64,000 nucleotides of DNA from Chloroflexota bacterium (GTDB lineage Bacteria > Chloroflexota > Anaerolineae > J036 > Brachytrichaceae), in NCBI GenBank assembly GCA_021788625.1, contig JAJYKL010000007.1:17224-81223 (forward strand). Reading direction: 5' to 3'. Every line of letters begins with the position of its first letter. Positions within the stretch are counted from its first letter, which is position 1. Position numbers and translations under genes: made by a program. Positions 40,229 to 49,632 of this stretch are shown here, piece after piece. Below the pieces are notes generated by a model. It saw only the letters and a program-made list of their open reading frames with translations, ran no database searches and was not told the DNA's origin.

Positions 40229-43200
40229 TTAAGGCAGCTGGAACTGTTGAATTGGCCCTCCCGCCGCGTTCGTCACATAGAGGGTTTTTCCACTTACAGC
40301 CAGACCGGTTGGCAGCGCGTCAGCGTTAAAACTCACACCTGGCAGCGTGACAGGCTGGCCGGTGAACGTGTAGCCAAGGACCTGATGAGTCATTGGACTA
40401 CTCACCAGCAATATGTTGCCGCTGATAGCCAGGAAGGGCTTGTGATCTACTGACTGGAGATCGTTCGGATCCATCTCTTGCCAGGCATCCACAACCCAGG
40501 CGCGCAGGAACTTATAGCTCGAATCGAATACCTCGATCCGCTTGTTCCACGTATCCGCCACATAGATGTTGCCCTGGCTATCGACAGCCAGACCAACCGG
40601 TTCGTTGAACTGGCCATCGCCGCTGCCCGCCGAGCCAAATTGAGTCAGGAAATCGCCATTGCGGTCGAACACCTGTACCCGTTTGTTCCCTGTATCGGTG
40701 ACCAGCAGGTGGCCCTGATGATCGAAGACAATGGCACGCGGACCGAAGAAGATGGTGGATCGGCCCGAACCCGGTGCCGTGCTCACACCTGGAGAGCCCC
40801 AGGCAAACTGGAAGTTACCCTGCGCGTCGAATTTCTGTATGCGATGGTTGAATGTGTCAGCCACGTAAATACTGCCGTCGCTATCGACTGCGATGCCCCA
40901 GGCATCATTGAATTTGCCATTAGCCGACCCGTATGAACCAAAAGTGCTCACGATGGTGCCATCCGGAGCGATGCGCACTACGCAGTTTGCCTTGTGATCA
41001 ATGACCAGGCGATCTCCGTTAGGCGCCAGCGCGATGCCGGTAGGCCCCACCAGCTTAATGGTCTGAGTGACACCTCCTGCAGGTGCGGCACCAGCCTGAT
41101 AATCCCAAACTTTGTTCACCACATCGTTGCGGATGTACAGAGTGAAACGATGTCCGGGTGACCATTTGTCCGGCGTGAGGGTCGTTTTGTTAAAGACCTG
41201 CGAATACTTTGTGAAGTCACGGTTGAAAATGATGTCCCAAAGGGCTGCCCGCGCTGGCGGGTTGACCAGCGAGTAGTAGATGCGCTGCCAGGTCAGGTCG
41301 AAGTAGTCTTGCATCGGCCACCACACCAGCATGTAATTGAACTTGGTGTAGTTTCCTGAAAGCAACTGGTCATCCTCAGTTCGTTTGGGATCCACGTCGC
41401 CAATCATGATGGCATCCAGGTTTGAATAGTCATCGGGCAGCGAATCGACGAAGAAGCGTGCATTGGGGAACTTCCGCATATACCAGGTCATAGGCCAGCT
41501 GACATCGCTGTCGTAACCGACCTTCAACGACATGTCGCCATAAACACGCTTGGACAGGTCTGTCAACTGCTCCACGGCTATCTTCGTACCCGGCGCACCA
41601 TGAGCGTAAAACAGGAACTCTTTGGTGTAGTCGTAGTTGATGTAGGTCACCATGAATGCGGTGCGGATGGTGAGCACGCTCAGGAAGGCAAATGACGCCA
41701 CGATGAGCGAGCGTCCCGCATAAGGCTTGGCGATCCGGCGAAGAAAATAGGCCAGCACCGCGATGAAGATCAGGGTTATGGCCACGGCTCCCACCCAGCG
41801 CAAGATACCGATGGCATCGCCCGGCTGAAGATCCAGATTGCCGACCAGGGAAAGGATGCGCACTACCATCAGGACAACCAATATGGCCAAACCAGCCATA
41901 GCGAGAAGGCGACCCGGCGTGAACAGCCCAGTCTGCCGGGTTGCACCGGGTTCGCGGGAGGTTTCAGTCTGTGGTCCGTTGAGTGGGTCGCGGACTGGCG
42001 GTGGGCTCAGGACGGCATTCAAAAACCACCCGGTCAGTAGAGCCATGGGTAGTGCAAAGTGAACGGTGAGCCAGGGCATCTTCTCACCAGCGATGGTAAA
42101 CATGACCCATACGGCGAAGGTCCACCAAAGCATGAAAACCGGGAACAACTGATCGGGGCTCAGCAAAGCACGCCCAAGTGGTGTATCGAAAAAAGAGTTC
42201 GACTGTTGTAACGAATCACCGGAAGACACACCGATGGAGGTGCTGTCACCTGCCTGCGCCTGAGTACGGTCAGTCGGAGCGGGCTTGCTTACCGTTAGTC
42301 GTCCGGTATGGTACACGGCATAAACCAGCGCACACATGGCGCCGATGACGAGCGTGTACTCATACAGAGGGACAAGCAAAAAGTAGTAGTAGGGAGGCTG
42401 GCTGCCACGTTGTACATTCTGTTGAGCCATCCAATAGCCCAACATGCCGACATAGCCCGTACCGAAACCAGCTGCGTTTGAGAAGACCGTGGTGAACAAG
42501 GTGGCCGTGATGCCCGCAAAGAGGCCTGCTACAGGCAGCCATACGCGCCAGCGCCATGACACGCCAATGGCTACGCTCAATGCAATCATCATGACGGCCA
42601 GCCCAAACATCGTGGCGATCACCGGCATGTTATTTGCCAGATTGCTCATATCGCCCAGTAGACTAACCGTCACCAGATCCGCACCTGTGGTTACCCGCCA
42701 GATGGGGTTGAGCACCAACAGCATGGCCGGCGAAGCCATGAACATGGTCATGGTGATCATCACGACCACCACGTTAAAGGCTGCGGAGGCGTGGAATGCC
42801 AGCCGGAGCCAGGTGCCGAATAGACGCCGCAACAGAACGAACGTGAGCAGACCAAACAGAACAGCCAGAACCAGGATGGACAGCGCAAAAATCAAAGCGC
42901 GGTAATCAAACGTCAAAGTCAACGGGTTGAGCTGGGCGACCAGACTGGTCAGGTTCAGGATGCCCATCATATAACGACTGACGAGTACGAACACAATGCC
43001 GGCCAGAACCATCAGAACCGCCAGGAGGGCGGTCAGTGCCAGTGCAGTCAGGGCATCTGAACGTTTTCTACGCGCGTCATAAAGCTGGAGCACCGCCAGC
43101 GGGGCCAGGAACGCCAGGAACAAGGCGACGATGAGGAAAGCCGTGGATTTGTCAGTAAAGTGCAGAGCCAGAGCGGCAGTCAGGCCGATAAGCCAGCCGG

Positions 43201-43768
43201 TGTGACGGGTGGTCAGATAGCGCCAGGTGCACAACGCTGTGAGTAATGTCCAAACGAGGATGAACTCTTCCTGCCGGATGTATCGTGCGTGGAACAGAAT
43301 GGACGGTGAGATGAGCAGCATAAAGGACGTCACCAGGGCTCCCCGACGCCCCAGCCAACGCCGAAACAGATAAGGCAGAGCTACCAAAATCACGCCCGCA
43401 ACAGCCGGTGCAATACGGGCGGTGTAATCGGTAGCGCCGAAGAGATAAAAGACCAGCGCTGTGATGTGAAAAAGCAGCGGGCCATGCATGAGAGGGGTGT
43501 GGGCGTAACCCCGGCCGGTTGCCAGGTTGTAGGAAAAGTAGGAGTGCAAACTCTCGTCGTGGCTCATGACGCGAGCGCCCAGGTCCCAGAAGCGCGAGAT
43601 GATAGCTATGACGAGGAAGATGATATAGAGCAGCTTCTCCCAGTTCAGCCCGGCCAGGAGTGACCTGTCCAGCCATGTGAGGGGTGTCGAAGCTGCAGCC
43701 TGCCACGCTGAGTGGCTCGCCGGTTGGTAATCCGATTCGCGGTCTATCATGGTGCCTTGTGGTTCCAT
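40229..43768 (-). CDS. Agl23-like (GT-C fold) membrane protein with C-terminal NHL propeller
   Basis: An 1179-residue protein. Residues about 45-760 are polytopic with roughly 14 membrane segments. The first luminal loop carries the SHDESLHSYF motif (D71/E72), placed as the catalytic acid in GT-C/ArnT enzymes, and HTPLMHGPLLFH follows. This matches the flippase-associated Agl23 family. Residues about 930-1179 are about six NHL repeats (GIALAPNGDRLVIDH, GIAVDSDGSIYVADTFNHRIQKFD, GLAVDSQGNIYVADTWNKRIEVFD), a beta-propeller outside the membrane. It probably handles polyprenyl-linked sugar transfer. An in-frame ATG at 43750 is an alternative start. It ends the GT-C gene run. Confidence 0.82.
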   Translation of the reverse strand: MEPQGTMIDRESDYQPASHSAWQAAASTPLTWLDRSLLAGLNWEKLLYIIFLVIAIISRFWDLGARVMSHDESLHSYFSYNLATGRGYAHTPLMHGPLLFHITALVFYLFGATDYTARIAPAVAGVILVALPYLFRRWLGRRGALVTSFMLLISPSILFHARYIRQEEFILVWTLLTALCTWRYLTTRHTGWLIGLTAALALHFTDKSTAFLIVALFLAFLAPLAVLQLYDARRKRSDALTALALTALLAVLMVLAGIVFVLVSRYMMGILNLTSLVAQLNPLTLTFDYRALIFALSILVLAVLFGLLTFVLLRRLFGTWLRLAFHASAAFNVVVVMITMTMFMASPAMLLVLNPIWRVTTGADLVTVSLLGDMSNLANNMPVIATMFGLAVMMIALSVAIGVSWRWRVWLPVAGLFAGITATLFTTVFSNAAGFGTGYVGMLGYWMAQQNVQRGSQPPYYYFLLVPLYEYTLVIGAMCALVYAVYHTGRLTVSKPAPTDRTQAQAGDSTSIGVSSGDSLQQSNSFFDTPLGRALLSPDQLFPVFMLWWTFAVWVMFTIAGEKMPWLTVHFALPMALLTGWFLNAVLSPPPVRDPLNGPQTETSREPGATRQTGLFTPGRLLAMAGLAILVVLMVVRILSLVGNLDLQPGDAIGILRWVGAVAITLIFIAVLAYFLRRIAKPYAGRSLIVASFAFLSVLTIRTAFMVTYINYDYTKEFLFYAHGAPGTKIAVEQLTDLSKRVYGDMSLKVGYDSDVSWPMTWYMRKFPNARFFVDSLPDDYSNLDAIMIGDVDPKRTEDDQLLSGNYTKFNYMLVWWPMQDYFDLTWQRIYYSLVNPPARAALWDIIFNRDFTKYSQVFNKTTLTPDKWSPGHRFTLYIRNDVVNKVWDYQAGAAPAGGVTQTIKLVGPTGIALAPNGDRLVIDHKANCVVRIAPDGTIVSTFGSYGSANGKFNDAWGIAVDSDGSIYVADTFNHRIQKFDAQGNFQFAWGSPGVSTAPGSGRSTIFFGPRAIVFDHQGHLLVTDTGNKRVQVFDRNGDFLTQFGSAGSGDGQFNEPVGLAVDSQGNIYVADTWNKRIEVFDSSYKFLRAWVVDAWQEMDPNDLQSVDHKPFLAISGNILLVSSPMTHQVLGYTFTGQPVTLPGVSFNADALPTGLAVSGKTLYVTNAAGGPIQQFQLP

Positions 43769-43826
43769 TTCTATTGATCAATCCTTCTCATCTCACTATC
43801 ATTCGGATTCATAGCGGGTTTATCAA

Positions 43827-45668
43827 TCAGGGCTGCCCATCAGACTTTTGAGCGATGTCCCGTCGCAACCAAAACACCCAGCTCGAGATGGACTGTTCGT
43901 CGATCTCGCGCAGCGTAAACCAGCGAGCTAATGGCGTGCAATCGAGTTGGCTGGTGGTGCCAACTGAGATGCAACGCAAGTTGGACAGAGAGGTGCTGGA
44001 AGTTACCCGGAAGGCGCTACCGATATAGGAAGCATTGTCAGCCGGCTTTTGGCCGACTGGAGTAAGCGCCGAGGCCGTGTTTGCGATGTGCGCCACATAG
44101 GTGACGCCTCGCTGATTGCGCAAGACCCAGCGCAGCGCCGGAGGAGCGCCATTGCTTACCTGCAAGGGGATTGTGTTCGGATCGCCATAGGCGCGCGTGC
44201 TGATGGTCTGTACGGTTTGCAACAGTATGCGCAGACCGGGATCACCCGCCTCACCGATGTATGGCTCAGCCGCGTCGGCTGCACGAGTCTGGGTGAGCTG
44301 GTAGCCACAGGAGACGGTATAAATGAAAAGGCACAGGCAGGCAGCCATACCTACGCCCCGAATGGCCACCTGTGTGTTGTACGTGAGCGTGGCTACGACC
44401 ACAATGCCTGCTACCATCAACAGGCCCAGGAGGACCGTAAACAGCCAGGTGTCCATACGCTGCGCGCCGTACATATCCAGACCCATAAAAGCGTAGATCA
44501 GCATAACCGTCGCCAAACCGAATACGACCAGCTCGGCAACCCGCGGGTACGCCAGTATCTCGTCGGGCGGTGTTACTGGCACCTGGAGCATGCGCTGCAA
44601 CGCTACGCTGGCGATGGCTGCAGCGCTAATGGATACGGGCACCAAACCCGTCGCATCACGGGCCGGGTTCAACGCCACCACCACCAGACCTATCACTCCC
44701 CAGATCAACCAATCCACCTCGCGCCTATTCAATCGATGATTAACAATCAGCCACACTAATGCCGCCGCTGCTCCCAAGTACAGCAGAGGTTCATAGAGCA
44801 GCCAACCGGCGACCAGACGCAGAACACTGATGGGTTGCTGAAAGGGAATAAAACCCGTCCACAGGGCGATTCCATTTACGGCATCGCCAACGCCCGACAA
44901 GCGCCAAAAGGCTGCGGTGCTGGCGATCGCAAAAGCAAGCACCCCCAGGAGAATATCCCATTCTTGGATGGAGGTGCGATGGATGCGTGTCTCCATGACA
45001 TGCGAGGGACCTGTCGATGAAATAGGTGCATGCGGGTTGCGGGACTGTGGATCTCTGGTGAAGTATTCAAAAATCAATAAGGCAGCCAGCGTGATGAGGG
45101 GCGGAACGGCATCCTGCCCGCAGGCTAGCAGGAGTCCCAGGGCAATGAACGCACCGCGCCGGGCATCGCGAGTGCCGCGTAACCACAAGCTCCACGCCAC
45201 AATGCCCAGAGCCCAGCTTAATGATGCTCCGCCGGCCTGGCGTGAGGCGAACAGGAGCGTCGGCGAGAAAGCCATGAGCAGGGCGAACGACAGCGAACGC
45301 GTGCGACCTAATGCAGGGCGCAGTAGCAATGGTGATACGCACAGAATCGCACCCGCGCAGGCGGCAACAAGCCGGGCACTGAACGCATCCGCACCGAACA
45401 GCGACATGACAATCGATTGCAAATTGCTAAAGAACGGATCCAGACTGGGAACGCCCGAGCCAGCCGACAGAGCCAGCGCGTTCAATGCGCCTGTTGCTTC
45501 GACGTTATTCAGTGGCGCTGCGTCCAGGTACCATATGCGCAGCATCAAGGCACCCAGGCCGAGTGCCATCCACAGCCCCATCTCGACGTTAATATCCGCC
45601 AGGTTGAAAGCACGGCGCGTGTAATCCATACTCTGTGACACCGGTGCGGGTGATGCTTCGCTACTCAT
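43827..45668 (-). CDS. Polytopic GT-C/GT39-like membrane protein
   Basis: The protein is 613 residues from ATG 45668 (AGGA 7 nt upstream; an upstream start at 45707 would overlap the preceding gene). It has about 12-13 membrane helices in residues 30-490 and an extracytoplasmic tail to the end. WYLDAAPLNNVEATGALNALALSAGSGVPSLDPFFS resembles the first loop of ArnT/PMT-type enzymes, but the DE pair is replaced by N/V-E, so activity is uncertain. It follows a DUF2298 gene by 26 bp. The likely role is a glycan or lipid-sugar step next to its neighbours. Confidence 0.72.
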   Translation of the reverse strand: MSSEASPAPVSQSMDYTRRAFNLADINVEMGLWMALGLGALMLRIWYLDAAPLNNVEATGALNALALSAGSGVPSLDPFFSNLQSIVMSLFGADAFSARLVAACAGAILCVSPLLLRPALGRTRSLSFALLMAFSPTLLFASRQAGGASLSWALGIVAWSLWLRGTRDARRGAFIALGLLLACGQDAVPPLITLAALLIFEYFTRDPQSRNPHAPISSTGPSHVMETRIHRTSIQEWDILLGVLAFAIASTAAFWRLSGVGDAVNGIALWTGFIPFQQPISVLRLVAGWLLYEPLLYLGAAAALVWLIVNHRLNRREVDWLIWGVIGLVVVALNPARDATGLVPVSISAAAIASVALQRMLQVPVTPPDEILAYPRVAELVVFGLATVMLIYAFMGLDMYGAQRMDTWLFTVLLGLLMVAGIVVVATLTYNTQVAIRGVGMAACLCLFIYTVSCGYQLTQTRAADAAEPYIGEAGDPGLRILLQTVQTISTRAYGDPNTIPLQVSNGAPPALRWVLRNQRGVTYVAHIANTASALTPVGQKPADNASYIGSAFRVTSSTSLSNLRCISVGTTSQLDCTPLARWFTLREIDEQSISSWVFWLRRDIAQKSDGQP

Positions 45669-45694
45669 TGGCTTATCCTGCCTGCATCCATGGC

Positions 45695-48262
45695 TCAGGG
45701 GTTGCATTCATAAATCAGACTCCTGCCCGTTTGATAGTCAATCCGGCACATCTGCCTAAACTTTGCCAGGCCGTCCGAACTGTACGTTGTCCGTTCCAGC
45801 TGGCCTACAATGACGTAACGGATATGAAACTGCTGGATCAGAGCTTCGGCTTGCTGTACATCGGTAGTGTTGTACAACGTCTTGATTAATGGCTCACGCT
45901 GGGCTGGCACGTCGTAATTGCCACGCCACTGATTCTCATGCCCAGCCCAGCCCAGCAGAGTGGGGAGCCCCGTGAAGACTGAAATACGGCCGTTATAGAC
46001 ATAGGAGCCATAATGGTCGGCAGGCGTCTCAAGGATCACCGGCGCGCCCTGGACATTTCGGTTCAACCAGGCAATGATACGGGCGTCTTCGGGATGCGCG
46101 CTCTGAAGGTAAGCTGATCCATCAAGGGTGGGTGGCCCGCTGAAGTCGTCTGTCTTCGAAATGGCCGCGTAAAGGGGATAGAGTAAACCGGCCAGCAGCA
46201 ACAGGACCACCGTAAACGAACCGACCGTGGCGAGTAGATGACGTTGCTCCAGGAAGGTCATGAGGGCGAATGAACTGGCAATCGCCCATACCGTCCAAGC
46301 CTGGTAGTAGAACTTGAACACGGTGTTCATGCGCGTCCCAAACAGGTCCTGCAAGAAAATGAATTCCACGGCGACGGTGAGCAATGCTCCGCCTAGAAAA
46401 AGCAAAAGGACAAATGATTTTATCAACCGCTCGTTGGTTCCTATCGCTGGTGGCGTACTCTCAGCATACCCAAGGTCCACACCCTGTTCTGCATGTGGCC
46501 GCGTCAAGACGAGCACGGCGCAGGAGGCGGCCACCAGCAGCAGGAAGATGGGTGTCCATGGATCGGTCAGACGTCCGATCAGGCGTTGCATGATGACTTC
46601 ACGGGAGACGCCCATGACGCTTCCGCTGGCATTCAGCTCAGCCAGATACGCGCGCCCCTGTGCAGACGACACACCCAATACGACCACGGCAAAAAGTGCA
46701 AAGACTAACGCAGCCAGGGCAAGACTGATTACCTGCAGGACGATTCGCCGGGGGGGCAGACGAAGCTCCTGGAAAGTTTGGGCGGCAAACAATGGCGCGG
46801 CAACGATGAATGGAGCGAACATCATGAAAAACTGCACGAAACGGGTCCCATTGAACAGGTTGACGCCAATCCCACGTGCCTGCGATGCGAAGACGCTGTA
46901 GAAAGGAATATAAAAAAGGTAACCCAGCACAAAAATGGAGAGGCCAAACAGCACACCCGGCAAAATAGGCTCGCGCCGATACCACCGCCCCAGCAGCACA
47001 GCACCTCCCACCAGTACGCCGTAGACAGGGAAGTCCCAGGTATTCATGAACCCCAATCCCCCGACTACGACACCGGCCAGGAGCATATGAGGCGCTGCGC
47101 CCATCAGCCAGTTTACAGCAGGCTGCCCGTCAAGTTTGATCCGGTGGGTTGACCCATCACCGGGACTGGCTGTGGCTGGGTCCGTATAGAAGCGGCGTGA
47201 AGTGAGAAAGTACAGAGCCAACGTGACGGCGCATAACACGAAGGGCAGGTCCATCACGTGCGGGTGATTGTCGCCCAGGATAAAACTGAACGCTGGTGTC
47301 TCGGTGATGACCTCCTGGTTGGCGCCGGTGGGTGTGTAGTCGTGAATGACGCGCGACCAGTCCCACCACCAATAAAAGCGCGTCGGAAGGAGCCCGGAGC
47401 ATTGGATGGGCTGCTGCGCGATCTGGCGGATATCGAGCCAGGACCAGAACGACTGTGGCAGGATGCCCGTGCAGCGAATGGACTCCATCAGACCACCCAT
47501 ATTGCCCATTACGCCCAGCATGATGGCTGCCAGGAGCCCGGCCAGAATGGGCGAACCTGTAGGGTTCTTAGAATGGAGGCTGACGGCTCCAACCGGGCTC
47601 ACGCTTGACTGCCCCGCAGTGGTGCGCCGGAAGGTGCCCCATAAGTTGAAGCCCACGCTAAAGGCAGATACGATGGTGAGAGCGAAAACCATCGCTCCCC
47701 CCAGATTGAAACCGATGGAAGGCGCGACGCCGCTGATGCGTGTGAGCATCGCCAGCAGGATGTAGCCAAAGTAATAGTAACTGATGGTGTAGCCTGATAG
47801 CCAGGCATCGTTAGGTGGGAAGCTGGGACTGCGCAAGATGGCGTTTATAAACATGGACTCCATGAACTTCTCGCCACCCGCTTCAACGATCTGTGGTGTG
47901 TAGCTGCGATAAATCGTGCATGCCAGGAATGCAACGCCAAACACCACCTCCGTCGCGACGATAACAGACAGACCGGGTAGATGGATCAGGGGTTGACGTT
48001 GCGGTCCGCGTGAACCGTAGGCATGCAATGCAATACCGGTCAGGGCGACCAGGATGATGGCCAGCACTATTGCACCGGGTGCATTAGGCGCGAGGCCAAG
48101 CGTCACTAGCCACCAATATGCAAAACCGGCCAATATGACCCCGATCGCTTTACTAATGCCATAGCCCCGGTCAGGCAGATCATGAAGCCAATGACTGGTG
48201 ATAAGCCAGCCGCTTATCGCGAAGACCTGCATCCATACGTACCACAGCAGAATGTCAATCAT
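45695..48262 (-). CDS. DUF2298 (Chlor_Arch_YYY) membrane protein
   Basis: An 855-residue protein with about 16 membrane helices. FPPNDAW precedes SYYYFGY (YYY at 162-164), the triple tyrosine that names the family. ETPAFSFILGDNHPHVMDLP (E321, D331, H333, H335) lies in a loop, and the tail carries GLPTLLGWAGHENQWRG and YVIVGQLE. The same set of motifs recurs in the large fusion at 49633. The family has no established reaction; membrane topology and neighbours suggest a glycan or lipid-linked-sugar role. It begins 15 bp after the anti-sigma-like gene, with no Shine-Dalgarno visible, so translation is probably coupled. Confidence 0.85.
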   Translation of the reverse strand: MIDILLWYVWMQVFAISGWLITSHWLHDLPDRGYGISKAIGVILAGFAYWWLVTLGLAPNAPGAIVLAIILVALTGIALHAYGSRGPQRQPLIHLPGLSVIVATEVVFGVAFLACTIYRSYTPQIVEAGGEKFMESMFINAILRSPSFPPNDAWLSGYTISYYYFGYILLAMLTRISGVAPSIGFNLGGAMVFALTIVSAFSVGFNLWGTFRRTTAGQSSVSPVGAVSLHSKNPTGSPILAGLLAAIMLGVMGNMGGLMESIRCTGILPQSFWSWLDIRQIAQQPIQCSGLLPTRFYWWWDWSRVIHDYTPTGANQEVITETPAFSFILGDNHPHVMDLPFVLCAVTLALYFLTSRRFYTDPATASPGDGSTHRIKLDGQPAVNWLMGAAPHMLLAGVVVGGLGFMNTWDFPVYGVLVGGAVLLGRWYRREPILPGVLFGLSIFVLGYLFYIPFYSVFASQARGIGVNLFNGTRFVQFFMMFAPFIVAAPLFAAQTFQELRLPPRRIVLQVISLALAALVFALFAVVVLGVSSAQGRAYLAELNASGSVMGVSREVIMQRLIGRLTDPWTPIFLLLVAASCAVLVLTRPHAEQGVDLGYAESTPPAIGTNERLIKSFVLLLFLGGALLTVAVEFIFLQDLFGTRMNTVFKFYYQAWTVWAIASSFALMTFLEQRHLLATVGSFTVVLLLLAGLLYPLYAAISKTDDFSGPPTLDGSAYLQSAHPEDARIIAWLNRNVQGAPVILETPADHYGSYVYNGRISVFTGLPTLLGWAGHENQWRGNYDVPAQREPLIKTLYNTTDVQQAEALIQQFHIRYVIVGQLERTTYSSDGLAKFRQMCRIDYQTGRSLIYECNP

Positions 48263-48277
48263 CGTAAGTCAGTCGTT

Positions 48278-48910
48278 TCAGTGACCGAGGGTAGTTGGAA
48301 TTAGGGTATGGGGATCAGGCAACGGAGTGTGAGGCGGTGCAGGCGCCTTAACAGGATATAGGGAATATATAGTGCCGGTTGAGATTGAATCATCTTGTGG
48401 TGTGGTGAAAGCATCCGAAGTTGTCGTTTGCATACCGGAGCCAGTGCGGGGCAAATCGCCGAGTGTCTCAGTCTGCCAGGGTGGTAAAGCACTGGCAGCA
48501 AGCAAGCCTCCGTTGTACCAGTTGGACAGAGGAGCATTTGCGCTGATCTGCGGAACGCGCGAAACGACAACACTTGACAGGCCCAGCACAGTTACCAGTG
48601 TGACAACAGAGAAAGCGACTGCCATCCGGCGCCAGGATTGCCTGGTATGCGCAGGTAACCTGACTTGCAGGTCAGGATGCGGTATCGCACGAGAGCGTGT
48701 ACGGCGCAAGTGACTTTCCAGACGTGCAGCATAACCGTCATCCAGGTTGGCACGGCGTGCAATATGGATCAGTTCCTCCAGATAGTGTTCCTCGGCATGG
48801 TGGTCTCTCGGTAAAAAGGAAGGAGCACCTTTTTGCAGGGCTTCCAGTAATGCATCGAGGTCTTCTGGTGGAAGGTCGTGAGTCTGGCTGTCTTGTTGTT
48901 CGCGTTCCAT
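48278..48910 (-). CDS. Probable anti-sigma factor (single membrane helix)
   Basis: A 210-residue protein. Residues 1-95 are acidic/basic and cytosolic (LPPEDLDALLEALQKGAPSF, LEELIHIARRANLDDGYAARLESHLRR), 96-115 are a membrane helix (MAVAFSVVTLVTVLGLSSVV), and the remaining 90 residues are Ser/Thr/Pro-rich and extracytoplasmic. There is no zinc-binding HxxxCxxC. The assignment rests mainly on position: it lies 15 bp downstream of an ECF sigma gene, as anti-sigma genes usually do. The tail could serve as a sensor. Confidence 0.62.
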   Translation of the reverse strand: MEREQQDSQTHDLPPEDLDALLEALQKGAPSFLPRDHHAEEHYLEELIHIARRANLDDGYAARLESHLRRTRSRAIPHPDLQVRLPAHTRQSWRRMAVAFSVVTLVTVLGLSSVVVSRVPQISANAPLSNWYNGGLLAASALPPWQTETLGDLPRTGSGMQTTTSDAFTTPQDDSISTGTIYSLYPVKAPAPPHTPLPDPHTLIPTTLGH

Positions 48911-48925
48911 CGGTAAATATGCTTT

Positions 48926-49555
48926 TCACCTGGCCGTGAACGAAGGTGACGTGCTGTTCAGGCGCAAACGCAGGTCGTGCAAAGCTCGTGACAGTAACAT
49001 GCGTACTGCACTTTCATTGCGACCCATAGCCTCGCCGATCTCATTAACGCTGAGTTCGGCGAAGATGCGCAATCGTATGGCTTCGGCACGATCTGGCGCG
49101 AGCGTACCGATGGCTCGCGTTAACCGCTCGTAATCGCAGCGCTCTTCGACGATCTGGTCTGGTTGCTGCTCCGGATGTGGCACCTGTATAAGCTCATCAA
49201 ATGGAATATGCGGCTGTGAATGGCGATAAAAATCCATGACTTTTCGTCGTGCGATACTAAAGAGCCAGGCCGCGAATGTGCCGCGACCCTGATAGGCTTG
49301 CACACCTTCCAGTCCAGCCAGAAATGTCTGTGCTGTCAGGTCCTGCGCATCCTGTTCATCTACAACACAGACCAGCATGTAACGGTAGACACTATTTGCA
49401 TAACGACGATACAGTGTGGCATAAGCTTCACAATTATGTTTTGATGCTATGATGAGCTGAGCGTCACTATCTTCCCGCTCACCAGCAGCCGCTCCGGCTA
49501 ATGGTGAAAGGATATCCTGGGGAAGATTTCCCGTTAATGAAATAGACTCTGTCAT
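48926..49555 (-). CDS. ECF-type RNA polymerase sigma factor
   Basis: A 209-residue sigma-70 family protein. Region 2: YATLYRRYANSVYRYMLV, then DAQDLTAQTFLAGLEGVQAYQGRGTFAAWLFSIARRKVMDFYR. Region 4: GTLAPDRAEAIRLRIFAELSVNEIGEAMGRNESAVRMLLSRALHDLR. Regions 1 and 3 are absent, as in ECF factors. It is set inside the membrane glycosyltransferase run, 77 bp after the giant fusion gene. The targets are presumably the flanking genes (inference); no ECF-type promoter was confidently located. Confidence 0.93.
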   Translation of the reverse strand: MTESISLTGNLPQDILSPLAGAAAGEREDSDAQLIIASKHNCEAYATLYRRYANSVYRYMLVCVVDEQDAQDLTAQTFLAGLEGVQAYQGRGTFAAWLFSIARRKVMDFYRHSQPHIPFDELIQVPHPEQQPDQIVEERCDYERLTRAIGTLAPDRAEAIRLRIFAELSVNEIGEAMGRNESAVRMLLSRALHDLRLRLNSTSPSFTAR

Positions 49556-49632
49556 AACTAACCCAGCTCACTTCTCACACGCATCTTGCTATTAGTAATA
49601 TGTCGTGAACCGGTCCAAAATGTAACACTGTT

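Noticed and set aside
44049..44759. 236-codon rightward frame
   Set aside because: Antisense to the GT-C protein, low complexity and Tyr/His/Gln-rich; a shadow.
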